From the NCBI RefSeq assembly GCF_000767465.1, contig NZ_CP009291.1, positions 2,522,501-2,586,500 of the forward strand: a stretch of DNA of 64,000 nucleotides, read 5' to 3'. Under the pieces are notes generated by a model. The model was not told the origin of the DNA and searched no databases. It saw only the letters and a program-made list of their open reading frames with translations. This document shows positions 1 to 7,673 of the stretch, in pieces (the stretch's first letter is position 1; the number at the start of each line of letters is the position of its first letter). Position numbers and translations under genes: made by a program. Source of the DNA: Novosphingobium pentaromativorans US6-1. GTDB lineage: Bacteria; Pseudomonadota; Alphaproteobacteria; Sphingomonadales; Sphingomonadaceae.

Positions 1-237
1 GGCCATCTCCGCCAGTTCAGCGCCCCCGGCGACGCGCAGCCCGAGATAGGCGAGATCGTCCCCTTCGCCGATGTGCAGTGTGATCCGGTGATGCCAGTTG
101 TCCATCCGCAAATGGATCCGGTCGCCCTCGCCCTCATCCAACCATTCCAGGCCGATGATCTGCGTCGCAAAGACCTTCCAGGCATCCGCGTCGCTGATTG
201 TCAGCCCGAGATAGCCGAGCTCCGTGATCTGAACCAT
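1..237 (-). CDS. Type I (VOC) extradiol ring-cleavage dioxygenase, N-terminal part only
   Basis: The 79 visible codons read as the first vicinal-oxygen-chelate module of a BphC/2,3-dihydroxybiphenyl-type extradiol dioxygenase. The protein opens with MVQITELGYLGLTISD, followed by a WHHRI segment and AYLGLRV, both typical of the non-catalytic N-domain. The gene runs off the window, so the iron ligands in the C-terminal module cannot be seen. The ATG at 235-237 follows an AAGGAAAA ribosome site. It is the last visible gene of the minus-strand catabolic operon, 69 bases after the LigB-like gene. A non-catalytic glyoxalase-fold protein is possible but less likely in this context. Confidence 0.75.
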   Translation of the reverse strand, partial: MVQITELGYLGLTISDADAWKVFATQIIGLEWLDEGEGDRIHLRMDNWHHRITLHIGEGDDLAYLGLRVAGGAELAEMA

Positions 238-306
238 CCGATTTTCCTTCGAAGCCAGAGTGCCGTTTGCGCACCCGCGGTCGCCGACCGGCGCGGGAAC
301 GCCTGA

Positions 307-1140
307 TTACGCCGCGTTTTTCAACTCGGCGAAGCCCATGCCCGTCAGCCAGGCCTCCATCGCCTCATAAGCGATGATCTCGCCCTTCGCCTGGGGCAGG
401 GCGCCGAGTGCGCAGTACCAGTTCTTGATTTCCATGCCCCCGTTGCCGCTCTCTCGCAGGATTTCCTCGTCGCTGATGGCCAGCAAGGCATCGACATCGC
501 CCTTAACGAACAGATCGAGCATGCGAAGATCGAAGGCGGCATTGACATGGCCCATGCCCGGACAGCCAACCCAGTGGCTCATGCCGCCCGTGCCGAAGAT
601 GACAACCCGTTCGTTGCCCGGCCAGCTTTCCACCGCGCGGCGGATGCTCTCCCCGATCTCATAGGCGCGCTGGTTCGACACGAACGGCCGCTGGGTACAA
701 TTGAGATAGACGGGAATCGTCTTCAGCCCGGGGTTGGCCTTGACTGCGAATTCATAAGGAATGGCGATAGCGTGCTCGACGGTCAGTGCCTTGGCGAAGG
801 ACCAGTCGATCCGGTCGATGCCACCTTGTGCGAGGATGTGCCGGGCCAATGGCTCGTTGTTCGGGATCATGCCCTTTTCGAGCGGGATCCAGTCCTCGAT
901 CGGCCCGTCGAGGTCGCCGACCGCGATCAGGCAGCTCGGGATGCAGTGCGGCCCGAAATTGGTGTAATGGTCATCGCTGATGATGATGACGGTATCGGCC
1001 CGAAGCTCGACCAGGCGCGCTGCGATGTGCTCGAACGCCTTGAATACGGTGTCTTCCTGCGCCTGGTCCGCCAAGCCCTTCAGCATACCCGAAAGCGCCG
1101 GGTTATGCGGCATCAGGAAACCGCCCACTATTTCAGCCAT
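307..1140 (-). CDS. LigB-type (class III) extradiol dioxygenase catalytic subunit
   Basis: This 277-residue protein has the LigB fold signatures: MPHNPAL with the first iron-ligand His near residue 12, SDDHYTNFG with the second His near 58, EHAIAIPYEF near residue 122, and GTGGMSHWVG with the catalytic-type His near 190. In the family this subunit binds Fe(II) and opens catechol-type rings between a hydroxylated and a non-hydroxylated carbon. The upstream 90-residue gene supplies the small alpha subunit, so the pair matches the two-subunit LigAB architecture. The start follows AAGGA. The substrate (protocatechuate, gallate, a biaryl catechol or other) cannot be told from sequence. Confidence 0.88.
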   Translation of the reverse strand: MAEIVGGFLMPHNPALSGMLKGLADQAQEDTVFKAFEHIAARLVELRADTVIIISDDHYTNFGPHCIPSCLIAVGDLDGPIEDWIPLEKGMIPNNEPLARHILAQGGIDRIDWSFAKALTVEHAIAIPYEFAVKANPGLKTIPVYLNCTQRPFVSNQRAYEIGESIRRAVESWPGNERVVIFGTGGMSHWVGCPGMGHVNAAFDLRMLDLFVKGDVDALLAISDEEILRESGNGGMEIKNWYCALGALPQAKGEIIAYEAMEAWLTGMGFAELKNAA

Positions 1141-1193
1141 GATCCAATTCCTTCTTCATATCCGTTTGAGTGCTGGTGCGGTGGGGCCCAGCC

Positions 1194-1466
1194 TCAGGCG
1201 GGCGCCCGGTAGTCCTGATTTATCTTCTCGAGATATTCCGGCATCCGCCGTGCCCCGTTGACGCCGCTGAATACCGACAGGAGGAGCAGCGGACTGACGT
1301 CGCGCCGCACGATTTCGGCAACATCCCAGTTGAGGATCAGCTCGCGCTCTTCCTCGCTGATGTTGAATTCGCTCAGATAGCCGGGCGCGTCCGCGCGGAG
1401 ACGGTCCATTTCCCGGGGTTCGGACAGCGCCTTCCACAGCGCCTTTTCAATGCTGTTCGTGCTCAT
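1194..1466 (-). CDS. LigA-type extradiol dioxygenase alpha (small) subunit
   Basis: This 90-residue, mostly helical protein matches the LigA-like small subunits that cap the LigB active site (LRADAPGYLSEFNISEEE; the DVAEIVRRDVSPLLL stretch). It lies 53 bases upstream of the LigB-like gene on the same strand. The ATG at 1464-1466 follows a GGGAGG ribosome site. The subunit has no metal ligands of its own in the known family and shapes the substrate pocket. It starts 17 bases after the stop of the disrupted monooxygenase, so it was presumably co-transcribed with that gene before the insertion. Confidence 0.85.
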   Translation of the reverse strand: MSTNSIEKALWKALSEPREMDRLRADAPGYLSEFNISEEERELILNWDVAEIVRRDVSPLLLLSVFSGVNGARRMPEYLEKINQDYRAPA

Positions 1467-1483
1467 TCATGCCTCCCTTGGGG

Positions 1484-1903
1484 TCATACAGCCTGCGCAA
1501 GTGCCTCGCGCCGTTCGGTCGACTTCAGCAGGGGGATGACGCGCGTGCCGTACAGGTCCCAGCTGTGGGCGAGCTGCTCGACCGTGGTGTCACCGGCGAA
1601 GACGACCTGGAAATGGCCGGCGCCCGTCATCTCGCACTGCTCGCGGATCGTATCGGCCGCCTGCTCGGGCGTTCCGCCGATGAACTCGTCGTCGCCCATC
1701 GTGTATCCATGCGTGCCGGGGCTATCGAGCGCCTTGCGCGCCGCGACCGCCATGCGCTTGTCGCTGGCTGCGATCATGCTGCGGAATCCCTCGGCATAGG
1801 TGCCCGAGCGGCCGGCGGTCCCTTCTTCCTCGATTTCGAAGATCACCTGGCGGCGCAGCGCCAGCTGGTCCGGCCCGGTCGGGTTGAGGTGGTCCCGCCT
1901 TCC
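1484..1903 (-). pseudogene. LLM flavin monooxygenase, C-terminal fragment (gene split by IS)
   Basis: This is the 3' part of a luciferase-like (LLM class, F420/FMN-fold) monooxygenase gene. In frame from the element's edge it reads DHLNPTGPDQLALRRQV and later TPEQAADTIREQ, FQVVF and a typical LLM C-terminus. The N-terminal half lies at 3161-3885, beyond the IS3-family element. A GTG near 1846 could start a 120-residue peptide, but this would lack the barrel core and flavin site. Together the halves would give about 380 residues, a normal family length, so this is a recent gene disruption. Confidence 0.85.
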
Positions 1904-1935
1904 TGTACAGGTTTGCGGCTAAGTTAAGCTCATCC
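1904..1935 (+). repeat. IS end, imperfect terminal inverted repeat (downstream of orfB)
   Basis: The end reads TGTACAGG and, after 12 bases, TTAAGCTCATCC. It pairs with the opposite end at 3138-3160, where the two blocks are separated by only 3 bases. Confidence 0.7.
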
Positions 1936-1944
1936 GGTTGTTGT

Positions 1945-2835
1945 TTACGCCGCCATTCTGGTGATCAGATCATGGGGGGCATGCCCCCCATGATCTGAAG
2001 CGTCGATTTGCCCATATGCCTCTGCCGGGGTTTTGCCTGCAAGGCGTGAGTGAGGCCGGTGATGGTTGTAATAGGCGAACCAGCGGGACAGGCCTGCGCG
2101 CAGTTCGGAACCCGTCTCGAAGGCGTGCAGATAGACGCACTCGTACTTCACCGAGCGCCACAGGCGCTCGATGAAGACGTTGTCCATCCAGCGCCCCTTG
2201 CCATCCATGCTGATTTTCACTTCGGCCGCCCGCAGCACGCCGGTGAAGGCCTGCGAAGTGAACTGGCTGCCCTGATCGGTGTTGAAGATGTCCGGCTTGC
2301 CAAAGCGGGCCATGGCATCCTCCAGAGCCTCGACGCAAAAAGCCGCGTCCATGGTATTGGACAATCGCCAGGCCAGCACCTTGCGGGTGGCCCAATCCAT
2401 GATCGCAACGAGATAGAGGAAGCCTCGGCGCATCGGTAGATATGTCACGTCCGCACACCACACCTGATTGGGCCGCTCGATCTTCATGTCCCGCAGCAGA
2501 TAGGGATAAATCCGATGCTCCGGGTGCGGATCGCTCGTGCGCGGGCGCTGGTAGATCGCCGCCAGCCCCATCTGCGCCATCAGCCGTCGTACCCGGCGGC
2601 GGCCCACCGCATGACCAAGCCGCTGCAGGTGCCGCACCATCTGCCGGCTGCCGTACCACGGACAGTCCATGAACGTCTCGTCGATTACCCGCATCAGCGC
2701 CAGCGTCTCCTCGCTCTGAGGCGCAGGCGTATAATAATAGGAAGACCGGCTGATCGACAGCAGGCGGCACTGCGCCGCGATCGACAGGCGCTGGTGAGCA
2801 GGCTCGATCAGCAATCGCCTCTGGCCCGCGCTCAT
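1945..2835 (-). CDS. IS3-family transposase OrfB (DDE integrase core)
   Basis: This 296-residue rve-type integrase catalyses cutting and joining of the IS ends. The DDE triad is visible: Asp in VWCADVTY, Asp in FNTDQGSQF, and Glu in NVFIERLWRSVKYE, which also carries the downstream Lys. An HTH_21-like segment precedes the catalytic core (YGSRQMVRHLQRLG). The frame overlaps orfA by 4 bases (ATGA), and a slippery heptamer just upstream allows an OrfAB fusion. All catalytic residues are present, and no stop or frameshift is seen. Confidence 0.95.
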   Translation of the reverse strand: MSAGQRRLLIEPAHQRLSIAAQCRLLSISRSSYYYTPAPQSEETLALMRVIDETFMDCPWYGSRQMVRHLQRLGHAVGRRRVRRLMAQMGLAAIYQRPRTSDPHPEHRIYPYLLRDMKIERPNQVWCADVTYLPMRRGFLYLVAIMDWATRKVLAWRLSNTMDAAFCVEALEDAMARFGKPDIFNTDQGSQFTSQAFTGVLRAAEVKISMDGKGRWMDNVFIERLWRSVKYECVYLHAFETGSELRAGLSRWFAYYNHHRPHSRLAGKTPAEAYGQIDASDHGGHAPHDLITRMAA

Positions 2836-3116
2836 CGACCGGAGGCTTTCGCCAAAAAATCCCGCTCCACCAGCAATTGCCCGATCTTGGCATGCAGCTT
2901 CTCGATTTCCGCTTCGGTCTCCGTCTTCGACGCCTGCTCACCGCCGTCGAACAGGCTGGCCATCCCGTCCACCGCCTGACGCTTCCATCCCCCGATCATC
3001 GTATGGTGGACGCCGTGCTTCGCAGCCAGTTCCGCCAGCGTCAGTTCACCACGGATCGCCTCCATCGCAACTTTCGCCTTGAATTCCGCGCTGTAGCGCT
3101 TTCTCGTCTTCTTCAT
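2832..3116 (-). CDS. IS3-family transposase OrfA (helix-turn-helix)
   Basis: OrfA is a short DNA-binding protein of about 94 residues. An HTH_Tnp_1 domain (RYSAEFKAKVAMEAIRG, LAAKHGVHHTMIGGWKRQ) is followed by a leucine-zipper-like coiled coil (EIEKLHAKIGQLLVERDFL). I chose the ATG at 3114-3116 because the conserved start is MKKTRKRYSAEF and an AAGGA lies upstream. A further in-frame start at 3152 would add 12 residues from the IS end. A T-TTT-TTG heptamer at 2853-2859 near the stop fits the programmed -1 frameshifting that yields OrfAB in this family. Confidence 0.9.
   Translation of the reverse strand: MKKTRKRYSAEFKAKVAMEAIRGELTLAELAAKHGVHHTMIGGWKRQAVDGMASLFDGGEQASKTETEAEIEKLHAKIGQLLVERDFLAKASGR
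2853..2859 (-). promoter_or_regulatory. Slippery heptamer for -1 frameshift (OrfA to OrfAB)
   Basis: On the coding strand the sequence is T TTT TTG in the orfA phase, read GAT TTT TTG GCG. A -1 slip here enters the orfB frame, which is open from this point to the orfB start. This matches the usual IS3-family mechanism. I did not establish a stimulatory structure. Confidence 0.65.
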
Positions 3117-3137
3117 TCCCGTCCATTCCTTAGGTCG

Positions 3138-3160
3138 GGATGAGCTTAACACCCTGTCCA
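3138..3160 (-). repeat. IS end, imperfect terminal inverted repeat (upstream of orfA)
   Basis: On the minus strand it reads TGGACAGG, GTG, then TTAAGCTCATCC. It matches the opposite end except for a shorter spacer. Confidence 0.7.
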
Positions 3161-3885
3161 GATTTCCAGCACCACGTCAGGTTGCCCGCCTTGGCGGCCT
3201 CCTCGTTATAGGCGTCGAACACCTCCTTGACCTGTTCGTTGGGAAGGAAGCCGGTGGCGATCTTCGCACCGCGCCGGGCGGCCTTGCGCGCTGATTCCAC
3301 GCTGATGACCGTTGTCCACACCGGGATATTGGCCTGGATCGGCCGCGGCACCAGTGCCAGATCGTCGAAGTTCCAGAACTGGCCGTGATGGGAGATGACC
3401 GGATTTTTGAGACCCGCGTCGAGGATCTGCAGCGCCTCGTCGTTGCGGGCGCGTGCTTCGGCGGTCGGAAGGCCGATTTTCTGGAACTCGCCAGGAATAC
3501 CGGCCGCCGTGCCGACCTCGAGCCGACCGCCCGTCAGAATGTCGAGCATGCCGACCTCTTCAACCAGCCGCCACGCATTATGATAGGGAAGAACCATGCC
3601 CATGACGCCGAGGCGCAGCGTATTGGTCCGCGCGGCGATCAGCGGCAGCAGGATGTTGGGAGATGGGCTGTAGCCCCCGCCGAAATGGTGCTCGCTCAGC
3701 AGCAGTCCGTCGAATCCCAGTCTCTCGGCGCTCGACCACAGGTCGAGGTATGCGTTGAAATAGGGAATGATCTTGCTTGCGTAGTTCGCGCATGCGGCCT
3801 CGCTCGGGTTGCCCCCGGCGCTCATGATGATGTTCTCGATTTCGCGTGACACGAAGAAGAACTCGAATGCCCATGACTTGATCAT
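3161..3885 (-). pseudogene. LLM flavin monooxygenase, N-terminal fragment (gene split by IS)
   Basis: This is the 5' part of a luciferase-like monooxygenase: FEFFFVSREIE at the start, GLLLSEHHFGGGYSPSPN, LRLGVMGMVLPYHN, then GRLEVGTAAG and PVWTTVISVESARKAARRG. The true coding sequence ends at the insertion point after a GNLTWCWK stretch, and the open frame continues about ten codons into the IS. The family uses reduced FMN or F420 to hydroxylate organic substrates. The loss removes the C-terminal third and probably ends activity, and it may be polar on ligAB and the VOC dioxygenase. The ATG at 3885 lies in a GGGAGCCAGGAT context. Confidence 0.87.
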
Positions 3886-3946
3886 ATCCTGGCTCCCAAT
3901 GTGCGCCTGCCAGCGCGGCGGCGGCGCGTTCTTCGAAATCGCTTTC

Positions 3947-5014
3947 TCAGGCTGGCGCTTTTTCTTCCCGCCAGATGCCGAGCTTTTCCTGAACCACCCG
4001 GTCCGAGGCGCAGAAGAGGAAACAGTCTTCCTCCGCCTCGAAGGATCGCCACGTCCAGTTGGGGGCGGCGAGGACGTCCTGCGCGGCGAATGGGTGCCTT
4101 TGGCCGTCCACGATCATCCGTCCCCTGCCGTAGGGAACGCAGACGACCATCCCGTCCGTCGATCGGACCGGTGCGGTTCGCGTCCCGGCGGGGAGATAAG
4201 TCATCCAGGTGGAGATTGTGGGCATCGCCCAGCCACCGTCGGTCGGGTTGGCATAGCGCAGCGAAGCGCCCCAATGCGGATCGAGGGAACCGGCCGACGC
4301 GATCGCGACGAGCGCGGCGCGGGTCCGCTCGAATGGATAATTGAAAACCGGCGATGTTGCTCCGAAACGCGGTTCGGGCTCGATCGGCAGCATAGCGGTC
4401 CCGAAACGCGCGAGCGCATCGCCCTCCGGCCGGGCCGGTCCGTGGGTGGCCTCATTGTAATGTTCGAAGAAGCTCGTCTCGAAGAAGTTGACGATATGCG
4501 CGTCCAAGATGTCCACCCAGACAACCGGCTCATCGGAATCATTGCCGTGGTCGTGCCAGGTCCAGGACGGCGTGATGACGAAGTCGCCGCGGGCCATGGT
4601 CGTTCTTTCGCCGGCCACCACCGTGTAGCCGCCGGAGCTTTCCAGCACGAAGCGCAGCGCCGATGCCACGTGGCGATGGGCGGGCGCGGTTTCGCCGGGC
4701 AGAACCAGCTGGACGCCGGCGTACAGCGTGCCGCTGGCCCTGCCTTCGCCGACGAAGGCCGGGTTTTCGAGGATCAGTACCCGCCGTTCGGCCTCGGCTG
4801 CCGAAATCAGGTCACCGGCCTCCATCAGACAGGGGCGCACCTCTGCATAGGGCCAGACATGCGCGACCGTTCTGGGCGCGGGCTGGGGCGGCGCCATCTG
4901 GGCGATCTTGCCCCACAGCGGTGCCATGTACCGGGTGCCCAGCTTCTGGCCGAACGCCTCATTCCGGTCGTGAAAATCGGGCGCGCTGATGCCCGTGGTT
5001 GAAGTAGTGGCCAT
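3947..5014 (-). CDS. Gentisate 1,2-dioxygenase-like bicupin ring-cleavage dioxygenase
   Basis: This 355-residue bicupin belongs to the gentisate/salicylate/1-hydroxy-2-naphthoate dioxygenase family. The N-terminal cupin shows GETAPAHRHVASALRFVLE, carrying the His ligands, and SWTWHDHGN. The C-terminal cupin shows STDGMVVCVPYGRGRM and APNWTWRSFEA and seems to have lost most metal ligands, as is usual in this family. The enzymes use Fe(II) to split the ring next to a carboxyl group. The ATG at 5014 follows AAGGATC. It lies 49 bases after the Rieske beta subunit. Gentisate is the default substrate guess, but close relatives cleave salicylates and hydroxynaphthoates. Confidence 0.85.
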   Translation of the reverse strand: MATTSTTGISAPDFHDRNEAFGQKLGTRYMAPLWGKIAQMAPPQPAPRTVAHVWPYAEVRPCLMEAGDLISAAEAERRVLILENPAFVGEGRASGTLYAGVQLVLPGETAPAHRHVASALRFVLESSGGYTVVAGERTTMARGDFVITPSWTWHDHGNDSDEPVVWVDILDAHIVNFFETSFFEHYNEATHGPARPEGDALARFGTAMLPIEPEPRFGATSPVFNYPFERTRAALVAIASAGSLDPHWGASLRYANPTDGGWAMPTISTWMTYLPAGTRTAPVRSTDGMVVCVPYGRGRMIVDGQRHPFAAQDVLAAPNWTWRSFEAEEDCFLFCASDRVVQEKLGIWREEKAPA

Positions 5015-5063
5015 GATCCTTGCCTTGTTGACTGATTGCGCCGGGCCGGGGCCCGAACGCCCC

Positions 5064-5627
5064 TCACAGGAAGAACAGAAGGTTCTTGCTGCTGACTACG
5101 CGTTCCAGCAGGTCGATGCGGCGACTGACGATGCGGAATGCGCCGTCGCCAAGCTGGCGAACCCGGTCGGTTCGGCGGTAGACGACCTCGCTCTGTTCAT
5201 AACCGCGACGGTAACGATAAGCCTTGCCGCAGCTGAGCACTTCGATCAGCTCGCCGACAGGATCGTGAAACGCTTCGACATTGGAGACAAAGCGAATGAG
5301 TTTCTGCGGCGGGTCCATCATCCACTGCAGTCCCGTCTCAAACTGGCGGACACGCATCTCCAATGCGTCCAGTTCATCGTCATAGACGAAGACCTCGCGC
5401 TGATCTTCCGGCGTCTTGTCCTTCAGATAGCGTTCGTCGCGAACGACCATTTGGTAATGGATCGCCGGATCGATCATGGTGTCGATCCACTCGCGGAACC
5501 GCTCCTGATCCAGCGTGCGCGCCTCGCGATAGAGGAACCGCTCGATATCCTGATGCAGCTCCCTCGAAACGGGCGGCCGTTCATGCTCCTGGGCATCGTG
5601 CCCTTGCGGAATGGTTGCCACGGTCAT
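5064..5627 (-). CDS. Aromatic-ring-hydroxylating dioxygenase beta subunit
   Basis: This 187-residue SnoaL-like small subunit belongs to a terminal Rieske oxygenase (RFLYREARTLDQERFREW; YRRGYEQSEVVYRRTDR; a FRIVSRRIDLLERVV tail). It has a structural role in the alpha3beta3 hexamer. Its ATG (5625-5627) overlaps the alpha-subunit TGA by one base (TGATG), which implies translational coupling. I took this start because the frame upstream lies inside the alpha gene. Confidence 0.9.
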   Translation of the reverse strand: MTVATIPQGHDAQEHERPPVSRELHQDIERFLYREARTLDQERFREWIDTMIDPAIHYQMVVRDERYLKDKTPEDQREVFVYDDELDALEMRVRQFETGLQWMMDPPQKLIRFVSNVEAFHDPVGELIEVLSCGKAYRYRRGYEQSEVVYRRTDRVRQLGDGAFRIVSRRIDLLERVVSSKNLLFFL

Positions 5628-6928
5628 CAGAGTAACTGCTCCTTCCAGTTTTCGCTGTTGTGCTGGATTTCCTGCCAGTTTTTCGATTTCAGGCAGTCGG
5701 CATAGAAGCGGTAGTAGCCTCGGATCGACAGCTCGCTGACCATATCGCTGACGACCCCCGGGTAATCGGGATCCAAACGCGCGAGCCCATGGCCGAGCTG
5801 GGCATTGAGCGTGCCCTGTCGCGTGAAATAGCCCTGGTTCGGTTGCGTGGAGTGCTCGAAATTGTCCATGTCGTCGCCTTCGAGGATACCGGCCATGCCG
5901 AAGGTGCGGTTGACGGAGATCTTCATCCGGCGCTTGGCCTCCTCGGACATGCGCTTTTCCGCGATGACCCACGACACTACCTCGATCTTGTCGGGGCCGA
6001 TCGGGTGCCAGACCTTGAAGACGTTCAAACCGATCAGATAGGAACAGTTGGGAAAGATCGTCCCGTCCCACATCGACGTATAGAGGTTGGCGTAGGCCTC
6101 GCCCTTTTCCGGCGCGACATCTTCTACCCTGCGCGGGGGGACCATGTCGGCCAGCTCCGGGGAGATCTGGTCGCGCATGGACGAGTGGTGACTGAACTGC
6201 GCCGCGTGGCCCGAACCGTAACGCGACGTGGCCTGCATCCCCATGCCCGACTTGAAATCGACGACCGGCGCGCCGAGCACCTTGAGGATGGACCCGTGGG
6301 TCATGCCCAGATGATAGACATCTCCAACGAATCCCTCAGGCGGCAGCTTCCAGTTGGTGTGAACGATCGATCGGGCCGGCGGTCCGAGCAGCTCTATGCC
6401 GCCGGGGATGTCGGTCCAGATGTCGATGTACCACTTCTCGTCGCCGAGATAGTCCGGCAAGGTCGGCGCGTCCGGGTCCATGCAGCCGAATACGAAGCCC
6501 TTGTAGCTTTCCACGCGCGGCACTTCGCGCAGGCCCCATTGGCGCTTATCGAATCTCGGACCGTAAACCGATTGCTCGAGCGGAACGGTCTTGAGGCTGC
6601 CGTCGGCGGCAAACTGCCAGCCGTGATATATGCAGGCGTGCGAGCGGGCGTTCCCTGCCTCGGCCTGGCATAGCCGCATGCCGCGGTGGCGACACTGGTT
6701 GAGAAAGGCCTTTATGCTTCCATCTTCCTGACGCCAGACGATGACCTCGTCCTCAGCCATTTTCGTGACCACGTAGTCGCCTGCCTTGGCCAGTTGGCTT
6801 TCATGGGCGAGGAACAGCCAGCAGCGGCCGAAAACCCGCTCCAGTTCAAGCTCGTAAACGTCCCTGTCCCAAAAAATCCGGCGGTTCTGAGTGCCAGCTT
6901 CCGCATCCACCAAATCGGCTATATTCAC
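5627..6928 (-). CDS. Aromatic-ring-hydroxylating dioxygenase alpha subunit (Rieske)
   Basis: This is the catalytic subunit of a two-component-type Rieske oxygenase that cis-dihydroxylates aromatic rings with electrons from a ferredoxin. The Rieske cluster motif is seen as CRHRG about residue 80 and CIYHGW about residue 100. The mononuclear iron site is GDVYHLGMTH, with the bridging Asp and two His, and the later Asp lies in EGDDMDNFE. I chose the GTG at 6926-6928 because GGAGGG sits 6 bases upstream; an in-frame ATG at 6949 would add 7 residues with no good ribosome site. No ferredoxin or reductase gene lies in the window, so these must be encoded elsewhere. Confidence 0.92.
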   Translation of the reverse strand: MNIADLVDAEAGTQNRRIFWDRDVYELELERVFGRCWLFLAHESQLAKAGDYVVTKMAEDEVIVWRQEDGSIKAFLNQCRHRGMRLCQAEAGNARSHACIYHGWQFAADGSLKTVPLEQSVYGPRFDKRQWGLREVPRVESYKGFVFGCMDPDAPTLPDYLGDEKWYIDIWTDIPGGIELLGPPARSIVHTNWKLPPEGFVGDVYHLGMTHGSILKVLGAPVVDFKSGMGMQATSRYGSGHAAQFSHHSSMRDQISPELADMVPPRRVEDVAPEKGEAYANLYTSMWDGTIFPNCSYLIGLNVFKVWHPIGPDKIEVVSWVIAEKRMSEEAKRRMKISVNRTFGMAGILEGDDMDNFEHSTQPNQGYFTRQGTLNAQLGHGLARLDPDYPGVVSDMVSELSIRGYYRFYADCLKSKNWQEIQHNSENWKEQLL

Positions 6929-6973
6929 GACAAACCCTCCGCGCGACATCTTATTCCATGTTGCATTCCACCT

Positions 6974-6979
6974 GTTATA
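6974..6979 (-). promoter_or_regulatory. Probable -10 box of the Rieske operon
   Basis: The minus strand reads TATAAC within an AT-rich patch, about 46 bases before the GTG start. An alternative, TATTAT, overlaps it at 6977-6982. No good -35 hexamer sits at the right distance, consistent with an activator-dependent promoter. Confidence 0.4.
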
Positions 6980-6999
6980 ATATGATGCGTGCGATTGGT

Positions 7000-7013
7000 T
7001 TGATCTGCGTCAA
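7000..7013 (-). promoter_or_regulatory. FNR/FixK/Crp-type binding site
   Basis: The site reads TTGAT-CTGC-GTCAA, one mismatch from the FNR-type palindrome TTGAT-N4-ATCAA. Its centre (7006.5) lies about 40 bases upstream of the start point expected from the -10 box at 6974-6979. This is the classical class II activator position. Confidence 0.45.
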
Positions 7014-7673
7014 TTGGGTGTTTTGTTTTTGCCGGTGCCGGGCTGCGGAATGGACAGATTCGGCATGGATTGCGCGCCCCGGGCTCGGAACGCCGAGGGA
7101 GCCGCCGTCGCACCGCGCGCGATACCTGCAGACCGGACCATGGCCGGATGCTTTCGGAGATACGCCGCCGCTAAATCTGGCCTCACGCCAGACCGGTGCC
7201 TGGAAGAACGCGCCATGCGTCCATTCCCAACCGACAAGGCTTCAAGCGACAAGGCTTCAACCGGCGGCGCCCAAATCGGCAAGGCGAGCGCCATGCCCCC
7301 GATTTATCGCCCAAGACACCACATGCCATTGTGAGCCACGACCAAGGGTGCACGGGCCAGTTCGCTTACAGGCAACCTGCGCTCGGCGAAGCAATTCCGA
7401 TAACGCTGTGAACCAGCCATGCTGGACCAAGGCGATGAAGGTGGGGCGTCGATGCTGGCCCGAGACACCGCTTTCCTGGCTGCCTCAGAAGATCTGCTGC
7501 GCGCCGTTGCCGCGAAGCCGAACGATCCGACGAAGGGTTATGGCGGAGGAGGCGACTCAGTCCGAGCAGGCTGCGCCCACGCCGCAATGACGAAGGTAAT
7601 GGCCAACCATCGCAAAAAGTTAGCCACCGACCCCAGCGAGAACACCGGGAATTAGCCAAAATGTTCAGGAAAG

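Larger units (their letters stand above)
1904..3160 (-). mobile_element. IS3-family insertion sequence, apparently complete
   Basis: The element of about 1257 bases carries overlapping orfA and orfB on the minus strand. Its ends are imperfect inverted repeats starting TGTACAGG (1904) and, on the other strand, TGGACAGG (3160). Both ends also carry TTAAGCTCATCC (1924-1935 and 3138-3149), but 12 bases separate the two blocks at the low-coordinate end and only 3 at the other. It splits a flavin monooxygenase gene. No 3-5 base target duplication is evident: the flanks read CCTTCC before and GATTTC after. Both open frames are intact, so the copy may still be active. It has the same orientation as the host operon. 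Confidence 0.88.
6929..7673. other. Gene-free stretch between the catabolic operon and tRNA-Gln
   Basis: I recognise no gene here. Frames open on both strands but have no family resemblance or ribosome sites. The part next to the Rieske gene is AT-rich and holds a probable promoter and an FNR-like box. A short tandem repeat, GACAAGGCTTCAA with two near-identical copies, lies around 7238-7261. The remainder may be a decayed end of a mobile region, but no transposase or integrase motif is readable. Confidence 0.5.

Noticed and set aside
1156..1437. Alternative minus-strand frame overlapping the LigA-like gene
   Set aside because: It is an out-of-phase reading of the ligA-like gene, which has the conserved sequence and a good ribosome site.
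6958..7590. Plus-strand frame of 210 codons in the gap before tRNA-Gln
   Set aside because: No ribosome site, no family resemblance and it runs through the operator and promoter region of the Rieske operon.
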